Program-made: the position numbers and the translations under genes
Notes under the pieces: model-generated
What the model was told of the DNA's origin: nothing
Database searches by the model: none
What the model saw: only the letters and a program-made list of their open reading frames with translations
Assembly: GCA_007449985.2 (NCBI GenBank)
Contig: VIIQ02000574.1
Coordinates: 496,001 to 560,000 of the forward strand
Direction of reading: 5' to 3'
Length of the DNA: 64,000 nt
Origin: Desmodesmus armatus
Taxonomy: Eukaryota > Chlorophyta > Chlorophyceae > Sphaeropleales > Scenedesmaceae
In this document: piece by piece, positions 12,251 to 22,281 of the stretch
Layout of the letters: each line of letters opens with the position of its first letter
Numbering within the stretch: the first letter of the stretch is position 1

Positions 12251-14208
12251 ATGAATATCTTCAGGTAAGGTGGACAGGTGCAGCAACCCACTGAGGCCGT
12301 CTGTTTCTTCTGGAGCGGGTCAACACACAGTGCACGCTGCTGCTGCTTTCGCCATGCTGCAGGCTGGCTGGAGATATGACTCACTTGCTGTCGATAATAG
12401 TATTACTACTGAAGATAACAGGGACAAAGTCATGTCGAGGTGAGGTGCTGGCGGGTAACAGCAATGCAGTCTGCTGGCATCTCCTCAACACAGCAGGGGT
12501 TCAGTGGTTGTTCTGGCGTCTGTCTGCAGGTGTTTCTCTACGGACACAAGAGCTGTACGCCCTGGTGTTCATCACACGCTACTTGGACCTAGTGACCAAC
12601 TTTGTCAGTGTGTGAGTGTGGGGCAGGCGCTGACTAGGGGTCCAACAGTAGCAGCTGTGGTGCCACAGTCACAGCCTGGACTGGGGGTGCTGCTGCAGCG
12701 GTCGAGAAGGTCATCACGCCCTGGCCTGCACCAACTGGGCCAGCGGTGCTGTTGGCCCAGCAGCTGCAGTAGGCACAGCTAGCAAGCATGCTGTGTGGTG
12801 CTGTTCTGTCCCATCGCCCGGGCTGCTGTCACTTGCTGATTCACTGTCGGTGTTGTTGTCCTGCAGATACAACACGGTGATGAAGCTTGTGTTCCTGGGT
12901 ACTTCGTGTGGCATTGTGTATTACATGCGGTACCACCGCATCATCAGGCTCACATATGACAAAGAGCAGGACACCTTCAAGCATTGGATGCTTATCGCAC
13001 CCTCAGCACTGCTGGCGGTCATCTCAGCGCACCCGCGCAGCCTCATGGAGGTGCGCGCAGCAGCACCCCTAGGGGCAGGGGAGCAAACATGCAGCAGTGC
13101 AGACTGCCTCTTGTCAGCACAGGCTGCAGGAGCACCACGCAACTTACAAGCAGCACAGCCGCATCGAGCTGCAGTGGCCGCCAACAGCAACCTATGCGCT
13201 GCCTGGCGTCCAACTGCCAGAGGCTTACTGCGAGAGAAGAAGCAGCAGCAAACAGTCTGGTCTACGTTTGCGGGGCACATGTGGCATGCCCACCATGCAG
13301 TCTGCCTGCAGCTTGTTCACAGCAATGCAGGTGCAGGACCTGTCTGGCATTGTCTAAGTCAGCTTGGGTGCCTTTGGGCGCATCCTGGGCAGCAGAGGTG
13401 ACGGTGTGTCCTATTTGTTGCATGCTGCTGTTCAGATCCTTTGGAAGTTCTCTATCTATCTGGAGGCGGTAGCGATTTTGCCGCAGCTGGTGCTGCTCAC
13501 GCGGACTCAAAACACCGACAACCTGACAGGCAACTACATCTTTTTGCTTGGGTGGGTCACGGCACGTACGCAGTGAAGCTTTGTGTGTGCAGCAGCAGTA
13601 GCAGCAGGCCAGCTTGGAGCTCAGGCTGTTGGCAGCTTAGTTGCAGGGCAGACCTGTGCAGTGCTTGCATAAGCACCCACCTGCAGCCTTGTTGACATCA
13701 CTGTCATCTGTCAGCTTGCCAGGGCTGTGTGGCCCTACACCAGTGTCAACAACAGCTCCGTCACAGGCACTGGTGTGCCGTCACTCTGTGCGCAGGTCGT
13801 ACCGCGGACTGTACATCCTCAATTGGATCTACAGGTACATGACAGAGAGCCACTACAGGCATCAATGGGCAGGTAGGCATGGCCCTGGTCTGCTGATCCT
13901 GCAGATTGTCCTGGACCCTGGCTGCACATGGATGGGCAGCGTGGTGAACCAGCAGCAGCAGCCATGAACAGAAACAGCAACCTGTCACAGCAGGCAAATG
14001 TTGCGTACTTGCCAGTGGCCCCGCCCATCATATGCAGTGTGCACACGCAACCCATGCCAACTATTGTGGGGCTGCACCGCATGCTGCCTTTCTGTCTGCC
14101 CTTGCAGTGTGGCTCAGTGGCACAGTGCAGACAGCGATCTACTGCGACTTCTTCTATTACTACATCAAGGCATGGAAAAACAATGAGAAGCTGGCGCTGC
14201 CAGCTTGA
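12251..14208 (+). CDS. ERD2: ER lumen protein-retaining receptor (K/HDEL receptor)
   Basis: ERD2 is a seven-helix Golgi/ER membrane receptor that binds the C-terminal H/KDEL of escaped ER residents and returns them in COPI vesicles. Seven exons join in phase: 12251-12264, 12363-12439, 12530-12611, 12867-13050, 13436-13551, 13796-13872 and 14108-14208, giving 216 aa, the usual family length. Seen landmarks: N-terminal MNIFRLAGDMTHLLSII, LKITGTKSCRG, LVFITRYLDLVTNF, YNTVMKLVFLG, WKFSIYLEAVAILPQ, NTDNLTGNYIFLLGSYR and a C-terminal YYYIKAWKNNEKLALPA with the cytosolic lysines. The first exon has only 14 bases, so the start rests on MNIFR being the invariant family start. No frame breaks. A TGTAA signal follows at 14356. 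Confidence 0.97.
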
Positions 14209-14355
14209 GCGCGGCAGCATACACAGGCAGGCAGCGTAGGTGCCTCAAGAGAGCAATTTGGTTGCAGGCAGGAAAGCTGGCAGCAGCACGACCGTCTGTT
14301 GTGCGGCTCCACAGTTTTGATATCGTAGGCTGTTCTGAATCATTTGTGAGGGGTT

Positions 14356-14360
14356 TGTAA
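14356..14360 (+). terminator. Poly(A) signal TGTAA of ERD2
   Basis: TGTAA lies 148 bases after the ERD2 stop in sense orientation, matching the chlorophyte polyadenylation motif and a normal 3' UTR length. Confidence 0.6.
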
Positions 14361-14584
14361 CGAATTTTCAGTGTGTGGACGCGCTTATGCTAGCAGTTAG
14401 GAACAATTGCTTTCCAGATCCGGTTGTGAGGTTTCTGTCGGCACTGCTGAGGCTGCACAGTGTCTCATGCCAAGGGTGTCGCCAAGGTCCAAGGTCAACA
14501 GCACTGAGGGATACGTCTGCATTTGGGGGCCCCGAAGCTCGTCTAGCTTCAGCTGCACATGCATATGCATCACTAATGCATTAC
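14361..14584. other. Left flank of the retroelement insertion
   Basis: Host sequence between the ERD2 transcript end and the element. It contains GAGGGATACGTCTGCATTT (about 14508-14526), which recurs at about 19312-19330 just beyond the element. Joining this flank to 19109 would restore the probable empty site ending GCATTACTTCTTTTCG, read as intron in front of the DExH exon. Confidence 0.5.
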
Positions 14585-14753
14585 TAGCATGATAATGTAT
14601 TAACATGCGTTAATCAGCTAGCGGGCTGATGCATCCAGGGCTTGGGCCCACTAAGCCCTGGAGTGCTCATGCTGCTCCTAGCATGATATACTCTGGCCCT
14701 GCCCTTGGCAGGGCACGTTTTGTTGTTGTTCACACGTGTGTGACAACAACTCG
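14585..14753 (+). repeat. Split direct repeat A1 (left end)
   Basis: 169 bases, matching A2 with one C/T difference near position 14641. It contains a strong hairpin, GCCCTGCC-CTT-GGCAGGGC, and an imperfect palindrome around TTCACACGTGTGTGA. Such structures are common in DIRS termini. Confidence 0.9.
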
Positions 14754-15017
14754 ACTCGCTACCTTTGGTAGCGTTTGAAGTGTTACCGCCTTTCCCTCCA
14801 GAGTGCGAAGCACAACTTCGCATTTTCCTCAAACCTCCAGTCGTTTGCACGTTTGCCATCGACTAAGCTCTCCAAAAGAGATAGGCTTTAAGCCTCAGCT
14901 GTCTGTTCGCTAGCCGTTCTCTCAAGCAGCAGCAACAGCAGCAGTAGACCTCCCTAGGTCTGGGACACCAGGTCCCACAGCCTTGCCCATGCAGTATCCC
15001 CTGGCAACATCGGAGCT

Positions 15018-15122
15018 ATGGATGGCCAGCAGCAGCTACAGCAGCTGGAGCAGCAGCTGGAGCAGCAGCTACAGCAGCACATGCAGCAACAGCAGCAGCC
15101 ACTGCGGGATAGTGAAGACTGA
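15018..15122 (+). CDS. Short Gln-rich Gag-like ORF of the retroelement
   Basis: ATG 15018 opens a 34-residue frame starting MDGQQQLQQLEQQ and ending LRDSED before TGA. The leucine spacing in a Gln background suggests a coiled coil, as at the N terminus of many Gag proteins. After the stop, other frames stay open to about 15400 without a recognisable zinc knuckle. This is either a truncated gag or one broken by an indel; the call is inferred from position before the RT. Confidence 0.45.
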   Translation: MDGQQQLQQLEQQLEQQLQQHMQQQQQPLRDSED

Positions 15123-15378
15123 TTGCAGCAGCCAGCTGCAACATGGAGTGGGGCCTATGGCCCTCAGCAAGGCAGCAGAGCACGGAACCCCCATGGTCCT
15201 GCTCATCTGCACCAGTGCAGGCTTCAGCAGCGCTTCTGCTGGAGCAGCCCCCCAGTAAGGGCTTCTGCATCAGCAGGCAAGTGTGGGGATAGGCTCCCAC
15301 TGAAAGCGCCAGCCTTAGGCCACTTGTCAGTTACGTCTGGTTGCTTAGTCGTGCAGCAGCCAGCCGGGGCACATACGT

Positions 15379-16406
15379 TTGTGCCTTTACAGAGAGCTTG
15401 AGATCACCCCTGTGTCTCTCAGCATGGTGTTCAGCCACTCATTTCCAGCTGATACCCCGCTTCCTCGCAGGCTGGGGTTGTGTGCATCTCGTTGGAAAGC
15501 CCTTGGAGCCCCTGCTAGGGTTGTATCCTGGTTGAAGCATGGTGTTGAGATAGAGTGGCTTGGGGGACGGCCCCCGCCGCCCTTCTGCAAACGGCCCCTG
15601 CCGTATACACATGCGCAGCAGCAGTGGTGGTTGTGCACTGAGTTCCCACGCTTTGCTAAGCTTGGCATCATGTCTGAGCTGACATCAAAGCCTGATTATT
15701 GCTCGAATGCATTTTGTGTGCCGAAGGGCTCCTCTTGGCGCCTTGTGCTGAACCTGTCACACCTCATCAAGTTCGACAAGGCTTACAAGTGCAGGTTTGA
15801 AACCCTGAAGTTTCTGCAGCGCTATGATCTGCAGGGTGCCTTTGCTTTGAAGGCTGATATGGCAGATGCCTTCTACCAGGTGCCTCTGCATGCAGAATCT
15901 GTGCCGTATTTTTCGTTTGAGTTTGCAGGCAGGTTTTACAGCATCAATTGCCTGCCATTTGGGTGGAACAACAGTCCCTATGTGTTCACCAAAGTGGCTA
16001 GAGTGTTTGTGGCACACTTGCGTGCACCCCAGCATACCCGTGTCCCACCAGGCTGCATGTACCCTCCCCCACCGTCCTCGTGGCTGGCCCAGCATGGTTG
16101 CAGGGTCCTTCCCTATTTAGATGACTTCTTGTTCATCTTTCCGGATCGCGACACCGCCGCTGCTGGTGCAGACTGGGTGCGGTCTCTTATGTTCTGGCTT
16201 GGTTTCACTCCCCACCCTACCAAGTCTATTTGGGAGCCTGTGCAGCAGCTGGAGCACCTGGGGCTTACAGTTGATCTGGCGGCTGGCACCTTCTCTGTGC
16301 CAGCAGCTAAGCTAGCAAGGCTTTCCCGCATGGCTAGGGACATCGCTGTCTCTGCCAAGCTGCGCCGTCGGCTTGTTCCGAAGCGCGAGCTAGCCTCTTT
16401 TGTGGC
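15379..16406 (+). CDS. DIRS-type reverse transcriptase domain
   Basis: The polymerase copies element RNA into DNA. Seen in order: ASRWKALGAPARVVSWL, a DIRS-like pre-RT block; the fingers motif SNAFCVPKGSSWRLVLNLS; ALKADMADAFYQVPLH with the first catalytic Asp; INCLPFGWNNSPYVFTKVA; the catalytic loop VLPYLDDFLFIF; and LGFTPHPTKS followed by LEHLGLTVD. All catalytic positions are present. The frame runs on to 16536, but after about 16406 it stops resembling the family while the next frame continues it. One missing base near GTGGCTTT would fuse RT to RNase H. The start codon is uncertain; the first similarity is just after 15450. Confidence 0.9.
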
Positions 16407-17402
16407 TTTGCACAGTCTGTGCGCTTGGCAGTCATGCCTGCCAACCTGTTTTTGCGTAGCTTGTATGATGCATGTGCTTCTGTGCCTGGCTGGAATGGGG
16501 ATGTTAGGCTGTCACGTCAAGCCTTTCGGGACCTAGAGTGGTGGGCCAGCATCCCTGCCCGCCACCTGTCTTCCCCCATAGCTTTGCGCCCAGCCACCGT
16601 GGAGTTGTACGTTGATGCCTCTGATGTGGGTTGGGGAGCTGTCTTGCCTGAGTTGCAGGATTCCCCTGAAGGGGTTGCTCGTGGCAGCTGGTCGGCTGCA
16701 GAGCAGTCCATGCACATCAATCAGAAGGAGATGCGTGCTGTGCAGCTAGCGTTGCGCTCGTTTGCTCCTGTTGTCCGTGACCGGGTGGTTCGTGTGCATG
16801 AGGACAATTCTGTCACGCAGTCAGTGTTGGGCCGGTTTGCATCGCGTTCGCCTGTGTTGATGACTGAGTACCGCCACCTGTGGGCCTTGTTGGATGACCT
16901 GCATGTGCAGCTTCAGGTGGTGCGTGTAGCCTCTGAGCACAATTTGGCTGACGCGCCGTCCCGTGCTCTGGACCGCAGCGACTGCAGGCTCGACGGCAGC
17001 GTCTTTGCCAGCCTTGATGTGTTGTGGGGGCCCCATGATGTGGATCTGTTTGCTTCGGACACCAACACGCACTTGCCTAGGTTTTTCAGCCTGCATCAGT
17101 GTCCTGGCAGCAGTGGAGTCAATGCATTCCTACAGTCATGGCAGGGTCTTAACGGGTTTGCAAACCCCCCTTTGGAAACCAATATCTTGTTGCAAGTGGT
17201 GCAGAAGATCCGTGAGGATCGCGCCACTGTGACTCTGCTGGTGCCCTGCTGGCCCTCCCAGCCCTGGTACCATGAGCTTATGTTGTTGGCCGCTGATACG
17301 GTGGCCCTTCCTCAGGCCACCTTCAGCCTGGGATCAGCTGGGTCTGCCCAGCATATGCCCAAGGCGTCTTGGCCTATGATGGCTGTGCGCGTTGTTCACT
17401 GA
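16407..17402 (+). CDS. DIRS-type RNase H and C-terminal domain
   Basis: This continues the RT polyprotein in another frame: FAQSVRLAVMPANLFLRSLY is the usual DIRS linker. The RNase H core follows with VELYVDASDVGWGAVL, HINQKEMRAVQLAL, VRVHEDNSVTQSVL and EHNLADAPSR, carrying the Asp-Glu-Asp-Asp set. The C-terminal part (WGPHDVDLFASDTNTH, then VNAFLQSW and LLVPCWPSQPWYHEL) is the region that typically follows RNase H in DIRS elements. It ends at TGA 17402. RNase H removes the RNA template during reverse transcription. Confidence 0.9.
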   Translation, partial: FAQSVRLAVMPANLFLRSLYDACASVPGWNGDVRLSRQAFRDLEWWASIPARHLSSPIALRPATVELYVDASDVGWGAVLPELQDSPEGVARGSWSAAEQSMHINQKEMRAVQLALRSFAPVVRDRVVRVHEDNSVTQSVLGRFASRSPVLMTEYRHLWALLDDLHVQLQVVRVASEHNLADAPSRALDRSDCRLDGSVFASLDVLWGPHDVDLFASDTNTHLPRFFSLHQCPGSSGVNAFLQSWQGLNGFANPPLETNILLQVVQKIREDRATVTLLVPCWPSQPWYHELMLLAADTVALPQATFSLGSAGSAQHMPKASWPMMAVRVVH

Positions 17403-18733
17403 GCCGCATATACAATGTGCCCACCAAGGGTTGTGTTGCAGCATCAAAGGGACTCTGTGCTTGTGGTTTCTGTTGGGGCTTGAGCTGGCTTGGCTTGTTG
17501 TTGGTCTGGGCTTTGGCCTTTGCAGTGCGTGATACGCTGCTTTTACGCACTGAGCCCATGTGCTCTGGTGGCGCTGCTGGTGCGGCTTCCGAGTGCCGCT
17601 CAGCCTGGCTTTTGGCCTCTTCAGCGCCTGATGCGCTGCTTTTATGCACTGAGCCCTTACGCTCTGGTGCTGCTGTTGGTGCAGCTTACAGCAGCGCACA
17701 GAAAATTCACCTTCAGGTGTTGTGCTGCCTTATGTTGGCAGCCCTGGGTGCTGCTCTTGTTGGTAAACAGAGCCCATGTGCTCGTATGCTGGTTGCCAGT
17801 CACTCACTCTGATGACAATCGTAGTATCTGTGCTGTAGCGAGCCTGCGCTTTTGTGTGACCTGCCCCGTCGTGCCACACTGGCTAAATTACACTGAGCCC
17901 GTGTGCTGTAGCACTTTCCTGGTTTTCTGGCTCAGGTGATTGTGCTCTGGCAGTGACAGGCATTGCTGTACGTCTCGCGACCTTGACCTCCCGTCGCACA
18001 CTTTGCATATCTTAGGCAGTTGGCAACGGCATTGGCATGGCATGCGCCATACCGTGTCCACACCCCTGGGTGTGTTGTTCTCCTTAGTGCCACCCATTTG
18101 CGTATGTTGGTTTGTGCGCAGCATTGCATGACTATTGCTGCCCTCCCTCTGAGCACCACTGCCTTGTGCTGCCAACCCCGCCTTGTGTACTGCTCTAGAG
18201 TAGTGCCCGGATGCGTGACCACGATCTGTCTGCTGATTTGAGCTGCCTCAGCCACCTGTTTAATGATCTATTATGCTTCCAGTTTAATGCCTCCCTGCTA
18301 CACTCTTGTGTGTGGCTGTGGCAGTTGTGGTCATTGGCCGCGCTACTGCTTGCTGCCTGCTAGGCTCCCAGTCTAGTTCTGCTGCCCCCCCCCCCCCCAG
18401 GGGCCGTGGTTTTCTGATGCATTCCGGTGGGTTGGGCAGCTCCAGGCCGTTGCGCCTTTACATCCTTATCTCGGCACCTGTGAGTGCTCCCTCTTGGCCA
18501 CCTTGTGGCAGTTGTGGCTGGGTCTTGGGTACTGTGCCTTGTCCAACCAGCCTGCTGTACGGATGCGTGCTGGTGAGCCCAACACTTGCTTGTCCTATGC
18601 ATCTGATGTGTGCCCAATGCATATGCACTTCTTACGTGCATGGGCTGCTGCATTCCCCTTGTCTGTGCTTTGCAGCCTCACAAGTTGTGGCGCACCGACT
18701 GCCGGGTGTGCCACTCCTATCTACTCTCTTATT
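17403..18733 (+). other. Retroelement 3' region without a recognisable recombinase
   Basis: A tyrosine recombinase ORF would be expected in a complete element, but no frame on either strand shows its R...HxxR...Y pattern. There is an imperfect 99-base tandem repeat at 17512 and 17611 (TTTGGCCTYTKCAG), with further partial echoes of ACTGAGCCC near 17767 and 17893. A 12-base C run lies near 18386-18399. The stretch looks like decayed or replaced sequence. Confidence 0.5.
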
Positions 18734-18774
18734 ATGGCAATCCATGTACAAGCGCAGAGCAATGCTTATTAATA
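18734..18774 (+). repeat. Split direct repeat B1
   Basis: 41 bases beginning ATGGCAATCCATG and ending ATTAATA, matching 19068-19108. It touches A2 with a TA overlap, the B1-A2 junction diagnostic of split direct repeats. Confidence 0.88.
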
Positions 18775-18941
18775 GCATGATAATGTATTAACATGCGTTA
18801 ATCAGCTAGCGGGCTGATGCATCCAGGGTTTGGGCCCACTAAGCCCTGGAGTGCTCATGCTGCTCCTAGCATGATATACTCTGGCCCTGCCCTTGGCAGG
18901 GCACGTTTTGTTGTTGTTCACACGTGTGTGACAACAACTCG
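18773..18941 (+). repeat. Split direct repeat A2
   Basis: The second copy of the 169-base A1 repeat, from TAGCATGATAATG to ACAACAACTCG. After it the sequence diverges from the A1 context at once, which sets the right boundary. Confidence 0.9.
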
Positions 18942-19067
18942 CCCTCCCTTCCCGCCCTTTGTTTGGCCTCTGGCCTGCATTGCCCTGTCTTGCACTTGTT
19001 CTTCTTTCTTCTTCTCTCCTTATTGTTGACTTTCCGCCGATCGGCGTTTTCTTCGTGTAACACCTCA

Positions 19068-19108
19068 ATGGCAATCCATGTACAAGCGCAGAGCAATGCT
19101 TATTAATA
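19068..19108 (+). repeat. Split direct repeat B2 (right end)
   Basis: The second copy of B1. It ends ATTAATA|CTTCTTTTCG, where the host polypyrimidine tract begins, so it marks the right end of the element. Confidence 0.85.
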
Positions 19109-19125
19109 CTTCTTTTCGTTGGCAG

Positions 19126-19261
19126 ACACAGCAGCTTCAGCCTCTGCGATCTTACTACAAAGAAGCAGAGAAAGAGCTGCCCATGCTGACGCCCAGGCAT
19201 TACCAGCTGGAACTGATTGAAAACGTCAAGGACACCAATGCTATCATCACACTGCCCACAG
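19126..19261 (+). pseudogene. Orphan exon of a DExH (Dicer/RIG-I-type) helicase
   Basis: A clean exon between CTTCTTTTCGTTGGCAG and G|GTCCGT. It reads LRSYYKEAEKELPML, then TPRHYQLELIENVKDTNAII, then TLPTG: the Q-motif-like start and first half of Walker A (motif I) of a superfamily-2 helicase of the Dicer/RIG-I type. The matching GKT half and the rest of the helicase are not found downstream. Upstream the exon is separated from ERD2 by the retroelement. It is either a duplicated gene fragment or the remnant of a rearranged gene. The superfamily is fairly sure; the exact family is not. Confidence 0.6.
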
Positions 19262-19450
19262 GTCCGTGCAGGAACATGCTAGCTGGCGGGGGTGCACTAC
19301 AGTGTGCTGGTGAGGGATACGTCTGCATTTCACACTCCTGGCCTCTGCCTGATCTGCATTCGTTCACTACACCTGCTGAGAGCTGACGATGATGTTAGTC
19401 GTCGATACATGCTTCGAACTGCAAGTATTTCGACCTCGGGCGTTTTCGCC

Positions 19451-19478
19451 GACGTCATGACAGTTACGTCGACGTCAT
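19451..19478. promoter_or_regulatory. Two CRE/bZIP-type GACGTCAT sites
   Basis: GACGTCAT occurs at 19451-19458 and again at 19471-19478, exactly 20 bases apart. The sites lie 100-127 bases upstream of the ATG at 19578, with a related ACGTCG between them. GACGTCA is the core bound by bZIP factors of the CREB/TGA type. Function is inferred from motif, spacing and position. Confidence 0.55.
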
Positions 19479-19577
19479 CTGCAGCTGTCTCGGCCGCGGT
19501 GCGAGGATTGCAACCTGCACAACCAGTACAGCTAGGACTATCAAACCGCGGACCACAATAGGCAGAACATCAACAGA

Positions 19578-21832
19578 ATGCTGTCCCGCCAGCTGACGCG
19601 ACATGTGCAGACAGGTTGGTGAAGTGGAGTGGATTCAGCTCAAACACCCAGCTTGTAATGCATGTCACGTTGCATGGAGCTTTTTTGATCCATGCACATG
19701 GTGTGTTCCCTCGTGCTCCTCATATCACGAGTTTTGTGTGGATTGGTGTCCTGATGTGTGCTTTGCCGCAGCCCTTGGCGTTGCGCCAGGCACCTGGGGC
19801 GTAACGCTGGGATGCAGTGCAAGGCTGTGCAGCAGCACAGGCAGTGGGGCCAATGTCGTAGATCAAATGTCAGAGGTGAGGTTTTGCTGTACCAGCCAGG
19901 CACCGGCACTGGCACTTCTCTCCCTGCACCGGCACTTCTCTGGCAGAGAAGTGCCGAACCCCACAGCAGCACCATACTGCTTTGCAGTGTGTGGCACCAT
20001 GACCCACAGGGGAGTATGATCCTGTCGTGATTGGCACCAACAGCCTCTGCTGGAAGGCCTGCTACTGCAGAAGCATCACGCGCGCCAAGAGCACATCATG
20101 GGGTTTGCAGCAAGCCGTGGGCTGTTTGATGGTGCCCCCCATGCACAGCCTGTGCTGACCGTCAGCCTGCAGGTAGAGGTCAACAGTCCCTGAGGGACCT
20201 GCCTAGGAGTGTCTACACATTGCATCACAGCCAACTTGTGTTGCGCGCAGGCCGCATCTCAAAACAACCTTGAGGGCTTGCTTAGCATTGTGGAGAAAGC
20301 TGGGGAGTCCTTTGATGGTGAGACAGTGGCTGCTGCCCTGCAACAGGTGAGGCCACTGAAACAGCCACGAGCTGTCGCACTGCTGTGGTGACTGGGCAGC
20401 ATGGCCAGCTGCAGTGAATGCGACAGCAACAGACATCCAAAGCCGCTGAGCCAGCCTCGGACAGATCGGAATGGGTCAACATCTGATGTTTGTTGGCATT
20501 GACAGCAGTTGGCTGACAGCTGGTACAACCTCGTTGTCTGTGCAAGAAGAAGGCAATGTGCCCAAACAGCCGCTGTGACGGTGTGCAATGTGTGCATTGA
20601 CCAATGTCTTCCTCTTATGACGCTCCACAGCTGGAGACCTGTACTCGTGACATGCCGCAAGATGAGCGACAGAAGCTGTATGGCTCCAAGACCTTCCAGA
20701 TGCTGGCAGGTGCGCTTCTTGCCTGAATGCAGGACTTGAGTGCCTGGCACCGTCACGGTGGCCATCAAGCAGCTTGCTGCAGACATTGCCACATGAACAC
20801 TCCCCGAGAGCCAATGCACAGTGCATAAGCACCCTTGTAGCCGGCCCAGGGGTGAAACTACACAGTTGCTGATCCTGTGTCAAAAGTTTGTGCGAGTGCC
20901 CCGTAAGGAGTGGTGCAGCCTTTGGTGGGAGGGCAACATTGTCTTCATAACAGCTGCCGCGACACTGTCTGGGCCACATGCGTGCTTTTGCCAAGCCTGT
21001 GCTGTTCAGATCGGCTCTTATGATCATGTCAGTCCTTGGGGGCATCATGCTGCTGTCAGCTGACAGCTGTTGCAGTTGCATTTCAATGCGTACCAATGTG
21101 ATCGATTGCAAGCTGCTCCAATTGCAAGGCCTTTGCTACCAACCTGCCGTCCCCCTGCCCTGCAGACATGGCTGTGAGTGGGGCTGGCCATGATAGACCA
21201 GAGGTGCTGGCTTCCACAATCGGTGTGCTGGGCCGGCTGGGCTTTGCTGACGAGATGGTGTTTGACAGCCTGGCAAGGCACCTCATGCCTGGGGTGCAGC
21301 AGCTCAAGGCTGAGCAGATTGCAGAGCTGGTGCGTGTTGGTTTGTGTCGCTGCATTCAGCCAGCAGCAAGGGCCACTTTGCATGTCCCTGAGCTCACTGA
21401 GGCTGGATATCCATCGATGGGCTCAACTACAGAGCAGTCCTTTGCTTACAGGCCTGTCACAATGCTCTGGTGTGCCTGGATGTGTTGCAGACTGTGCCTT
21501 GACCTTCACCTTCAAAACCATTTTCCCTATAGTGATACAGCCCCTTCAACATGACACCAGTGGTGGTTGTGCTGACGTGACATTCCCACATTTTGACATG
21601 GGATGGTCTTCCTCGCATGCAGGTGGAGGGCCTGAAGAAAGCCGACCACAGCCCCAGTGTACTGTTGCTGGATGAGGTACAGGAGAGGCTGACGCAGATG
21701 CAGCAGTCAGTGCCCCAGGAGCAGGCGGACAAAATCCACGAGGGGCTGCGTGATTTGGGGCGTGACGATGACAACCTGCCCAACTCTGCAGCCGGCGGCC
21801 AGGACCAGCCAGACCGCATCAAATACACTTGA
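19578..21832 (+). CDS. Probable mitochondrial helical protein of unknown family
   Basis: I do not recognise the family. Exons that join in phase: 19578-19614, 19772-19875, 20044-20172, 20251-20346, one exon from about 20506 with an unclear end, 20631-20709, 21166-21329, 21452 to about 21493, and 21623-21832. The N terminus MLSRQLTRHVQT is Arg-rich, lacks acids and is typical of a mitochondrial presequence. The body is helical: NNLEGLLSIVEKAGESFDGE, then VAAALQQ and LADSWYNL; later ASTIGVLGRLGFADEMVF and QQLKAEQIAEL. The middle faintly resembles the helical repeats of OPR or FASTK-type organelle RNA proteins, but no RAP domain is visible. The C terminus is acidic and ends DQPDRIKYT. Two GACGTCAT sites lie upstream and a TGTAA signal follows at 21983. 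Confidence 0.6.
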
Positions 21833-21982
21833 GTTGTTTTGTGATCTAGCGTATAAAGTCAGAAAAGACCACAGCTGGGCTTGGGATGTTGGATTGCTGG
21901 GCCAGGGTGGCCATGGGCCACATCTGGCCCATATGCCTTGGATCAGGCCGTAGGGACCGTGTTGGCCTGCGGGGTCAGCACT

Positions 21983-21987
21983 TGTAA
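21983..21987 (+). terminator. Candidate poly(A) signal TGTAA
   Basis: A sense-strand TGTAA 151 bases after the stop at 21832 and about 300 bases before the PDS5 start, so it fits as the end of the mitochondrial-protein transcript. Confidence 0.55.
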
Positions 21988-22281
21988 GCACATGTGAGGG
22001 CGAAACGCTGTGTACAGCGCCTGTTGCAGGGCAAAAGGTCGTAGATGAGTCATGGCCGTTCAAATTGTTCCGACTCTGACCCTCTGGCCTTGTAGCTCGC
22101 CTTTGACCTTGAAATGCAAATATCATCGCAGAAGTGCAACTCCCAAGTACTTGCCAGCCAGCCTCAACTACTTGCCACTTGCTGCTCGATCATCGTCATT
22201 GTGATGCAAACTCTCTTGTTTGAGGGCTAATCGGGTGTCGATGCCTATACTTTGATTGGCCAAGCTATACAGCTGCTGAAC

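Larger units (their letters stand above)
14585..19108 (+). mobile_element. DIRS-group retrotransposon with split direct repeats (Pat/TOC1-like)
   Basis: The layout is A1 (14585-14753), internal coding region, B1 (18734-18774), A2 (18773-18941), B2 (19068-19108). B1 abuts A2, and B2 forms the right end: the split-direct-repeat plan known from Pat-like DIRS elements and from TOC1 of Chlamydomonas. Inside are a short Gln-rich ORF, a DIRS-type reverse transcriptase with YLDDFLF, and an RNase H. There is no DDE integrase and no obvious target-site duplication. DIRS elements integrate through a tyrosine recombinase; I find none here. A1 and A2 differ at about 1 of 169 positions and B1/B2 appear identical, so insertion was recent. 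Likely non-autonomous now. Confidence 0.9.

Noticed and set aside
14585..18941. Ordinary LTR retrotransposon (Copia or Gypsy)
   Set aside because: The repeats lack TG...CA ends and a flanking target duplication, the second repeat is internal to the right end, and the RT/RNase H are of DIRS type with no DDE integrase.
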